Below are positions 1-5,145 of a stretch of DNA of 7,685 nt, piece by piece. Within the stretch, counting starts at the first letter, position 1; each line of letters begins with the position of its first letter. Below the pieces are notes generated by a model that was given only the letters and a program-made list of their open reading frames with translations, had not been told where the DNA came from and did not search any database. Location: the NCBI GenBank assembly GCA_002366675.1, contig DFBO01000040.1:1-7685 (forward strand), written 5' to 3'. The DNA comes from Flavobacteriaceae bacterium UBA3078 (lineage in GTDB: Bacteria; Bacteroidota; Bacteroidia; Flavobacteriales; Flavobacteriaceae). The position numbers and the translations under genes were made by a program.

Positions 1-699
1 TTGTTCAAGAATATTAATAATTTCCTTTGAAATATCATCTAACTCATCGAATGATTTATCTAATTGCTCTGTAGTTTTATTTAAAACTTTAGGTGCTTCA
101 GCAAGTATAATATCTTTGCCCTGTTCGATATAGCTTCTAATAAATTCACGAAGTTCCATGGTTATATCGTTCCATTCAGCAACTTCATATTTTGTTATAG
201 AAACAAAATTTTCATCAATAAAAACTCCTTTAACAAAAGGGAAATGGAATAGTTCCGTAGCTAAAGGCGAAAATTTGGCTTCATCAATAGAAGTGAAATC
301 ATAGAAAGTTGTTACTAATTTTTTGTTGGCAACAAATTTCATAGCAGAAGGGTTGGGAGTGCTTTCAGCATAAACAGTTATTGCAACTTTTTTTGTTTCG
401 GCCAATTCGGAAACTACAATGCCACCTTCATTTAAATAGGTGTCTATTTGTTCAGCTACTTCATTTTGAACATCTTTCCATTCTACAATATTATATCTTT
501 CAATAGCAACAAAATTACCAGATATATAAACCTTTTTTACAAAAGGTAAATAGAATAATTGTTGTGCTAATGGAGATTGCTTAGCTTCGTCTATATTGTT
601 GAATTCGAAACTTTGATGCTGGGTAATAAACTGATTGATCTCGAATTTTATAATGTTGCTATTTGAAGTTTCTTGTATGGAAACTTGAAAAGTATTCAT
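1..699 (-). CDS. NifU-family Fe-S cluster scaffold/carrier protein, partial (C-terminus beyond left edge)
   Basis: Reading the minus strand from an ATG at 699-697 gives 233 uninterrupted codons to the window edge, starting MNTFQVSIQETSN. There are two copies of the Nfu N-terminal domain. Copy 1 spans about residues 4-90 and carries SPLAQQLFYLPFVKKVYI. Copy 2 spans about residues 108-190 and carries STPNPSAMKFV and SPLATELFHFPFVKGVFI. A helical linker follows. The last visible residues (about 214-233, DELDDISKEIINILEQ) resemble the start of the NifU C-terminal domain, whose CxxC cluster ligands would lie just outside the window. The family assembles or carries Fe-S clusters to apoproteins in the cytoplasm; that role is known for the family, not shown here. 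No signal peptide is visible. The gene is divergent from the PorP-like gene across a 245-bp spacer. The family call is firm; the missing CxxC means function cannot be confirmed. Confidence 0.9.
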   Translation of the reverse strand, partial: MNTFQVSIQETSNSNIIKFEINQFITQHQSFEFNNIDEAKQSPLAQQLFYLPFVKKVYISGNFVAIERYNIVEWKDVQNEVAEQIDTYLNEGGIVVSELAETKKVAITVYAESTPNPSAMKFVANKKLVTTFYDFTSIDEAKFSPLATELFHFPFVKGVFIDENFVSITKYEVAEWNDITMELREFIRSYIEQGKDIILAEAPKVLNKTTEQLDKSFDELDDISKEIINILEQ

Positions 700-716
700 A
701 AGGTTAAAAATTTTGG

Positions 717-724
717 CAAAAATA
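717..724 (-). promoter_or_regulatory. Candidate -7 promoter element for the NifU-like gene
   Basis: The minus strand reads TATTTTTG, an exact match to TAnnTTTG, 18 nt upstream of the ATG at 699. Transcription starting about 7 nt downstream would leave a leader of only about 10 nt. No TTTG -33 box is seen at the expected distance. In such AT-rich DNA a chance match is quite possible. Confidence 0.25.
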
Positions 725-851
725 CTAAAAGTTAACTGTAGTTATCCATATATTTGGCTTTTTCGCTTATTAAAGCGCAATTTTATTGATAAACTACTAT
801 ATAATACTAACCTTTTAGTTTTATAGTAAGACTGATAAAAAGTAATTTTTA

Positions 852-859
852 TATATTTG
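852..859 (+). promoter_or_regulatory. Candidate -7 promoter element for the PorP-like gene
   Basis: TATATTTG matches the Bacteroidota -7 consensus TAnnTTTG and lies 85 nt upstream of the ATG at 945, implying a leader of roughly 80 nt. No TTTG -33 box is seen about 20 nt upstream. An identical octamer at 749-756 is a second candidate. The assignment rests on one short motif. Confidence 0.28.
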
Positions 860-944
860 GTTTCTAATTATAATTTTTTCGCTAAAATTTAGTTTATATA
901 AATCCAACGAAAGTAATTAGATAGAGTCCCTGAAAACTAAAATT

Positions 945-1955
945 ATGATATTAAAAAGGTTTTATATATTAGCTTTTGTGTTTTTTTTGACACAAACAGT
1001 CGTATCTCAAGAGGGAATGCCTGTATATTCAGATTATTTAACCGATAATTATTATTTGATTCATCCATCTATGGCTGGAGCCGCTAATTGTGCTAAGATT
1101 AGGGTTACAGGTCGTCAACAATGGTTTGGTGACGAAGATGCTCCAAGTTTATTAACTATGAGTATTAATAGTAGAATTGGAGAATCTAACTCTGGAATTG
1201 GAGCAATCTTGTATTCAGATAAAAATGGGTATCATTCTAACAATGGTGTTTATGTAACTTATGCGCATCACATTCTATTTTCTAGAAGTGAGTTAGATTT
1301 AAACATGCTTTCTTTTGGTTTAAGTATTGGTGCTATTCAATATAAATTAGATGAGACTGCTTTTATAGATGAACCTTTTGATCCTATTATTGCAGGAATC
1401 GAGCAAAGCGCAACAAACTTTAATATTGATTTTGGGTTTTCTTATTTCCTATATAATTTTTATGTTCATGCTACTATAAAAAACATGCTTAAAAATGAAG
1501 GAATTAATTCAAATGAAAATGGTCTTTTCCTTTACGACAATCCTAGACAAATTTTATTTAGTGCAGGTAATGTGTTTCAAAAATTTGGTAGTGAATGGAG
1601 TTTTGAGCCTTCTGCGATGTTTATGTATAAAGACGGAACAAAAGAAGCTTCTTTTGACATTAATGCTAAAGCCTATAAAGAGATGGAGTTTGGTAAGGTT
1701 TGGGGAGGCGTATCTTATAGAAGAAGTTTAGATGGTGCTGAATATCAAGATGGAACTGAAATTGCTAGTCAGAAATTACAATATATTACACCTTTATTAG
1801 GTATCGATTATAAAGATTTTATGTTTGCTTATACATATTCTTACCAAGCAAATTCTGTTGTATATAACAATGGAGGATTTCATCAAATAACATTAGGATT
1901 TAAATTTGGTTGCAGAAAAGAACGCTACCATTGTAATTGTCCTGCAATAAATTAA
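945..1955 (+). CDS. PorP/SprF family type IX secretion system-associated outer-membrane protein
   Basis: The 336-residue product starts with a signal peptide (about residues 1-21: basic MILKR, hydrophobic core, VVSQ at the probable cleavage site). Next comes the family's N-terminal signature: Y31-LTDNYYLIHPSMAG, with the HPSMAG element in place of the common NPAYAG, then a basic-aromatic segment GRQQWFGDEDAPS (56-68). The rest alternates Gly/aromatic beta-strands, as in an outer-membrane barrel. The length is typical. PorP/SprF proteins are linked to type IX secretion, gliding and surface anchoring of secreted adhesins; many paralogs sit beside a large secreted protein gene, but none is visible here, so the partner is unknown. 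The mature protein ends in an unusual cysteine-bearing tail (C323, C330, C332). It is transcribed alone and ends at a strong terminator. The family call is firm, the exact role is not. Confidence 0.9.
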   Translation: MILKRFYILAFVFFLTQTVVSQEGMPVYSDYLTDNYYLIHPSMAGAANCAKIRVTGRQQWFGDEDAPSLLTMSINSRIGESNSGIGAILYSDKNGYHSNNGVYVTYAHHILFSRSELDLNMLSFGLSIGAIQYKLDETAFIDEPFDPIIAGIEQSATNFNIDFGFSYFLYNFYVHATIKNMLKNEGINSNENGLFLYDNPRQILFSAGNVFQKFGSEWSFEPSAMFMYKDGTKEASFDINAKAYKEMEFGKVWGGVSYRRSLDGAEYQDGTEIASQKLQYITPLLGIDYKDFMFAYTYSYQANSVVYNNGGFHQITLGFKFGCRKERYHCNCPAIN

Positions 1956-1961
1956 ATGAAC

Positions 1962-1994
1962 AAGCCTTGAAATTTCAAGGCTTTTATTTTTTTT
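1962..1994 (+). terminator. Intrinsic terminator of the PorP-like gene
   Basis: Seven nucleotides after the stop codon is a perfect palindrome, AAGCCTTGA (1962-1970), AATT loop, TCAAGGCTT (1975-1983). It is followed by a T-rich tail to 1994 that includes eight T in a row (1987-1994). The tail exists only on the plus strand, so it ends the PorP-like transcript and separates it from the carbonic anhydrase-like gene. Confidence 0.92.
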
Positions 1995-2052
1995 ATTACT
2001 TTTATTTCTTCAAAAGAACAAATTGTTAAATTCTTTAAATTATTAAATAGTT

Positions 2053-2568
2053 ATGCCAATTATAAAATCTGTAAATGGAAAAACGCCAATAATGCCTGAA
2101 GATTGTTTCATAGCTGATAATGCTACTGTATTAGGCGAAGTAATTATGGGAAACCATTGCAGTGTTTGGTTTAATGCCGTAATTAGAGGAGATGTTCATT
2201 ATATTAAACTAGGAAATAAAGTGAATGTACAAGATGGAGCAGTTATTCATGCTACCTATCAAAAATCTCCAACTACTATTGGTAATAATGTATCTATTGG
2301 ACATAATGCTATTGTTCATGGTTGTACAATAGAAGATAATGTTTTAATAGGAATGGGTAGTATTGTTATGGACGATTGCGTTGTTGAAAGCAATAGTATT
2401 ATTGCAGCTGGAGCAGTCCTTACTAAAAATACTCGAGTAGAAGCTGGGAGTATTTATGCTGGAATTCCTGCAAAAAAAGTGAAAGATATTAGTGAGGAAT
2501 TAGTGTCTGGTGAGATAAACAGAATTGCTGAAAACTATGTAAATTATTCCAGTTGGTTTAAAGAATAA
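2053..2568 (+). CDS. Gamma-class carbonic anhydrase-like protein (left-handed beta-helix hexapeptide family)
   Basis: The 171-residue protein is built of hexapeptide repeats of the left-handed beta-helix fold (for example VLGEVIMG, TIGNNVSIG, LIGMGSIVM) and ends in a C-terminal helix (about 145-170), as in the YrdA/PaaY/CamH group. Residues matching the gamma-carbonic anhydrase site are present: R45 and D47 in RGD, Q60 and D61, and three probable metal ligands, H66, H84 and H89, the last two in GHNAIVHG with the usual five-residue spacing. Known family members are trimers with metal at subunit interfaces; some hydrate CO2, while for many no activity has been shown. No signal peptide is visible, so it is cytoplasmic. 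It lies 59 nt after the upstream terminator and probably has its own promoter, though I see no clear box. Its TAA directly abuts that of convergent murI. The ligands support metal binding; catalysis is inferred. Confidence 0.92.
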   Translation: MPIIKSVNGKTPIMPEDCFIADNATVLGEVIMGNHCSVWFNAVIRGDVHYIKLGNKVNVQDGAVIHATYQKSPTTIGNNVSIGHNAIVHGCTIEDNVLIGMGSIVMDDCVVESNSIIAAGAVLTKNTRVEAGSIYAGIPAKKVKDISEELVSGEINRIAENYVNYSSWFKE

Positions 2569-3348
2569 TTAGAAATCTAAATACTCAATTGTAATATTGT
2601 TTTCTAAAAGTGAAGCTAACACTTCAATATTTCCATTAGAATAAAATTGTAAGTTTGGCTTGTTTTTAGCATTATTTAATAAGGCATGCTGTTTTAAAAC
2701 GGCTTGGGTTTGTCTAGCTACAGCTTCACCTGAATCGATAATTTTTATATGTTTTGGTAATAATTCTAGCAGTTGAGGTATTAAATAAGGATAATGCGTA
2801 CAGCCTAAAACCAAATAATCTACATTGGCATCTAACATAGGTTTTATATACATTTTTAAAAGGGATGTCATCTCTTGAGAATTTATCATTCCAGTTTCAA
2901 TTAATTGAACTAAGCCTTCTCCCACTTGTTCTATCACATCTACTCCATTTGTAAATAAATCTGTCGTTTTATGAAATAATTCGCTAGAAAGTGTGCCTTT
3001 TGTAGCTAGAATGCCAACTGCTTTTGTTTTAGTTTGTAAGGCAGCTGGTTTAATGGCTGGTTCTATTCCTATAATTGGAATGTTATATGTTTCCCTTAAT
3101 AGTTTTACTGCATTCGTTGTAGCTGTATTACAAGCAACAACAATAAGTTTGCAATTTTTACTTAAGAGTAAGTCGATGTTTTTCTTACTAAGTGCAATTA
3201 TCTCCTCTTTAGTTTTCTCGCCAAAAGGAGCATTTTTACTGTCGGCAAGATATATGGTGTTTTCATGAGGCAGTAAGAGATTAAGCTCCTTCCATATAGA
3301 AGTGCCTCCAACTCCAGAATCAAATATGCCAATAGGTTGTTTACTCAT
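2569..3348 (-). CDS. murI: Glutamate racemase
   Basis: This enzyme interconverts L- and D-glutamate in the cytoplasm without cofactor, supplying D-Glu to peptidoglycan precursors. The family motifs are intact: FDSGVGGTS near the N-terminus (acid Asp-Ser pair), ADSKNAPFG, the first catalytic cysteine in VACNTATTN and the second in LGCTHYPYL. Length (about 260 residues) is normal. The start is uncertain by a few codons. The frame opens with TTG at 3357-3355, with ATGs at 3354-3352 and 3348-3346; I chose 3348 because MSKQPIGIFDSG is how related proteins typically begin. Upstream on the same strand are the two ompH genes and bamA, but a strong terminator ends only 11-17 nt before the possible ATGs, so expression depends on read-through or on a promoter overlapping the hairpin. 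It is convergent with the carbonic anhydrase-like gene with no gap between stops. Confidence 0.96.
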   Translation of the reverse strand: MSKQPIGIFDSGVGGTSIWKELNLLLPHENTIYLADSKNAPFGEKTKEEIIALSKKNIDLLLSKNCKLIVVACNTATTNAVKLLRETYNIPIIGIEPAIKPAALQTKTKAVGILATKGTLSSELFHKTTDLFTNGVDVIEQVGEGLVQLIETGMINSQEMTSLLKMYIKPMLDANVDYLVLGCTHYPYLIPQLLELLPKHIKIIDSGEAVARQTQAVLKQHALLNNAKNKPNLQFYSNGNIEVLASLLENNITIEYLDF

Positions 3349-3355
3349 CACCATC

Positions 3356-3392
3356 AAAAATAAAAAAAAGCCACTTGATTTAAGTGGCTTTT
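3356..3392 (-). terminator. Intrinsic terminator after the short ompH gene, abutting the murI start
   Basis: On the minus strand AAAAGCCACTT pairs with AAGTGGCTTTT (3392-3382 with 3376-3366), an 11-bp stem with a 5-nt loop. Eight T, an A and five more T follow, reaching 3356. It starts 24 nt after the short ompH stop. On the plus strand the downstream T-run is short and no plus-strand gene needs it, so the minus orientation is clear. The tail ends two bases before the ATG at 3354. Confidence 0.9.
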
Positions 3393-3415
3393 AAAAGTAA
3401 TATTTATTTTAAAAT

Positions 3416-3925
3416 TTAGATTCCTAAATCTTTCTTAACATCATCAAGTAAGTTTTTACCATCAGCCATAATTACACCACCACCTTGAGTAGAGTCTAAT
3501 ACGTATTCGAATCCTTGAGCTCTAGCAACTTTTAAGATAGCAGATTTTGCTTTTTCAGTAATTGGTTTTAATAAATCAACTTCTTTTTTCTGCATTTCTT
3601 GCTGTGCTTGAGTTTGATATTGTTGAATGTTTTGTTGCATTGTTTGCACTTCAACTAAACGTTTTTGATTTTCTTCATCTGTTTTAGTGGCTGCTTCAGC
3701 TTCGTACTGCTTCATTTTATTCTGATATTCAGTTACCATAGCTTGAATATCTGCCTCATAGGTTTTGCCTAATTTATCCATTTCTGCTTGAGCAGTATTC
3801 ATTTCAGGCATCGCTTGTATTAAGGTTTGAGTGTTAATATGAGCGACTTTGCTTTGAGCTTGAGTAAAACTTGTTGCTCCAATAAATAAAGCTGTTGCCA
3901 ATAAAAGGGTCTTAAAATGTTTCAT
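3416..3925 (-). CDS. OmpH/Skp-family periplasmic chaperone (short paralog)
   Basis: The product has 169 residues, the normal size for the Skp/OmpH family. A signal peptide covers about residues 1-24 (MKHFK, hydrophobic stretch, cleavage near TQAQ). The mature protein has the family layout: a short beta-strand start (SKVAHINTQTLIQAMPE, 25-41), long Gln/Glu/Lys/Ala-rich coiled-coil arms (about 44-120), then the closing alpha/beta part (LLKPITEKAKSAILKVARAQGFEYVLDS, about 118-145) and a tail ending in DLGI. Skp proteins form trimers whose arms cage unfolded outer-membrane proteins on their way to the BAM complex; that role is inferred from the family and from bamA two genes upstream. It starts 31 nt after the long paralog's stop and is probably cotranscribed with it. 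A strong terminator follows. Start at 3925 is well supported by the signal peptide. Confidence 0.93.
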   Translation of the reverse strand: MKHFKTLLLATALFIGATSFTQAQSKVAHINTQTLIQAMPEMNTAQAEMDKLGKTYEADIQAMVTEYQNKMKQYEAEAATKTDEENQKRLVEVQTMQQNIQQYQTQAQQEMQKKEVDLLKPITEKAKSAILKVARAQGFEYVLDSTQGGGVIMADGKNLLDDVKKDLGI

Positions 3926-3956
3926 TTTTAAATAGTATTAATTTCAGTTATAAATT

Positions 3957-4979
3957 TTAATTGTTATCTGTTTCTTCCGGCTCTGTTGTGCCTTCTGTGT
4001 TATTGTTTTGTTGAGCATTCTCTCTTTCTTCTTTTGCTCTTTGTCTTTCTTCTAATATGCGTTGTTTGCGTTCTTCTAATTCTTGTTGTCTCTGTTCTCT
4101 ATCTAATAATTTTTGTTGTCTTCGTTCTTCTAAAATTTCTTCTCTAGTTTTTCCTTCATCTCCATCTTCTACAGCTCTATCGGTTTCTCCTCCATCTTCG
4201 GTAGTTTCTTCTGCTGTATTATTTCTAGCATTTAATTTTTCTTCTCTAATTCTAGCTCTTGCTTCAACGATACTATCTCTTCTTCTTTGATTTTCTAGTT
4301 GTTTTTGCTCACGTTCATTTAATATCTCCTGTCTACGTTCATCTTGAGCTGCTTCTTTAGCTTCTAATTCTTCATTGATTTCAGGATGAAGCTCTTCGTC
4401 TTCAGCTGCTTTTCTTTCAGATCTTGATTCTGCTTGTGTCCGTTTAGCGCTTCTAGAAATACTTCTAATAACTTCTTCGCTAAAATCAAATCTTTCTGCT
4501 GAATATAACATAACAACATCAGCTGATTTGTCAAACACAAAATCGTATTTTCTTTTTTCTGCAATATCTTGAATTGCTGCAAAGATTTGGTCTTGAATGG
4601 GCTGAATTAATTGCTTTTTTTGAATCATTAAATCCCCATTTGGACCAAAACGTTTTTGCTGATAATCTAAAATTTCTTTTTCTTCGAACGTAATATCTTC
4701 TTCGCGTTCTTCAATAAGCTCTTTTGTTAAAAGGGCCTTCTCATTACTTAGATCTTTACGTTTTTGCTCAATACCACTTAATTGGCCTTCAATTTCAGTT
4801 TTCCATTTTTGAACCTTACTTTCTAATTGAGAAGTAGCTTCTTGATATTCAGGCACGTTTTGTAAAATGTATTCAGTATCAATATACCCTATTCTTACAC
4901 CACGTTGTGCTTGTACAGATATACTTACCATAAATACTATAACCAGTAAAAAAAGAACTTTTATTTTCATCTGTTTCAT
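3957..4979 (-). CDS. OmpH/Skp-family periplasmic protein with long charged C-terminal extension
   Basis: The product has 340 residues, about twice the usual Skp length. A signal peptide spans about residues 1-25 (lysines, long hydrophobic core, cleavage near VQAQ); the ATG at 4970 is an alternative start that keeps it. The OmpH domain covers about 26-175: RIGYIDTEYILQNVPEYQEA, a coiled-coil arm, the KRFGPNGDLMIQKK segment, then LIQPIQDQIFAAIQDIAEKRKYDFVFDKS. From about 180 to 340 the chain is almost all Glu, Arg, Gln, Lys, Asp and Asn: two Arg/Glu/Gln-rich helical blocks (about 205-250 and 279-322), separated by an acidic Thr/Gly/Asp linker (252-278) and closed by an Asn/Thr/Glu tail. It lies between bamA and the short ompH, the usual order in Bacteroidota, and probably serves the same outer-membrane assembly route. 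The role of the tail is unknown. Confidence 0.9.
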   Translation of the reverse strand: MKQMKIKVLFLLVIVFMVSISVQAQRGVRIGYIDTEYILQNVPEYQEATSQLESKVQKWKTEIEGQLSGIEQKRKDLSNEKALLTKELIEEREEDITFEEKEILDYQQKRFGPNGDLMIQKKQLIQPIQDQIFAAIQDIAEKRKYDFVFDKSADVVMLYSAERFDFSEEVIRSISRSAKRTQAESRSERKAAEDEELHPEINEELEAKEAAQDERRQEILNEREQKQLENQRRRDSIVEARARIREEKLNARNNTAEETTEDGGETDRAVEDGDEGKTREEILEERRQQKLLDREQRQQELEERKQRILEERQRAKEERENAQQNNNTEGTTEPEETDNN

Positions 4980-5008
4980 GTTTTATAATTTATTGGTCTA
5001 TAAATTCT

Positions 5009-5044
5009 AAAAAAAAAGACAGATGATTATTTATTATTTCTGTC
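5009..5044 (-). terminator. Weak terminator-like hairpin between bamA and the long ompH
   Basis: On the minus strand GACAGA (5044-5039) can pair with TCTGTC (5023-5018) across a 15-nt AT-rich loop, followed directly by nine T (5017-5009). It lies about 100 nt after the bamA stop and 30 nt before the long ompH start. The stem is only 6 bp with a large loop, so it may be a partial terminator reducing read-through rather than a full stop. Confidence 0.45.
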
Positions 5045-5064
5045 AATTTTTGAACTATCATTTT

Positions 5065-5072
5065 CAAAATTA
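5065..5072 (-). promoter_or_regulatory. Candidate -7 promoter element for the ompH pair
   Basis: The minus strand reads TAATTTTG, an exact TAnnTTTG match, 86 nt upstream of the long ompH ATG in the 166-bp gap after bamA. The nearest upstream TTG (5105-5103) is about 30 nt away, too far for a normal -33 box. If used, transcription would begin near 5058 and the 5044-5009 hairpin would lie in the leader. Confidence 0.27.
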
Positions 5073-5145
5073 ACGAATTTTAACTTTAAAAATTTTAATT
5101 CTCAATTTAAATAATCAAAATGTTATTAGAAAATATCATGCCAAA

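Larger units (their letters stand above)
700..944. other. Divergent intergenic spacer between the NifU-like and PorP-like genes
   Basis: This very AT-rich 245-bp spacer must hold promoters for both divergent genes unless they are transcribed from elsewhere. It contains two plus-strand matches to the Bacteroidota -7 element TAnnTTTG (749-756 and 852-859, both TATATTTG) and one on the minus strand (724-717, TATTTTTG). None has a clear TTTG -33 partner at the usual distance. A small hairpin (CGCTT at 764-768, AAGCG at 773-777, 4-nt loop) has no U-tract and is probably not a terminator. I see no convincing short coding frame or RNA gene. Confidence 0.6.

Noticed and set aside
764..777. Small hairpin CGCTT-ATTA-AAGCG in the divergent spacer
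   Set aside because: A 5-bp stem with no U-tract in AT-rich DNA is expected by chance and is not next to a gene end.
1495..1731. Second-frame plus-strand open frame inside the PorP-like gene
   Set aside because: It overlaps a well-supported coding frame and shows no recognisable features.
2993..3268. Plus-strand open frame opposite murI
   Set aside because: It lies wholly inside a gene with intact catalytic motifs, has no supporting domain or start context, and its hydrophobic look comes from the reverse complement of murI codons.
3355..3362. Minus-strand TATTTTTG, a TAnnTTTG match just before the murI start
   Set aside because: It is made from the terminator's U-tract, where this octamer is likely by chance, and no -33 box precedes it. 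It would imply a nearly leaderless murI mRNA, so I kept it only as one reading of the terminator finding.
4057..4290. Plus-strand open frame opposite the long ompH tail
   Set aside because: It is a Ser/Leu/Cys-rich low-complexity frame created by the Glu/Arg/Gln codons of the real gene on the other strand, with no family features.
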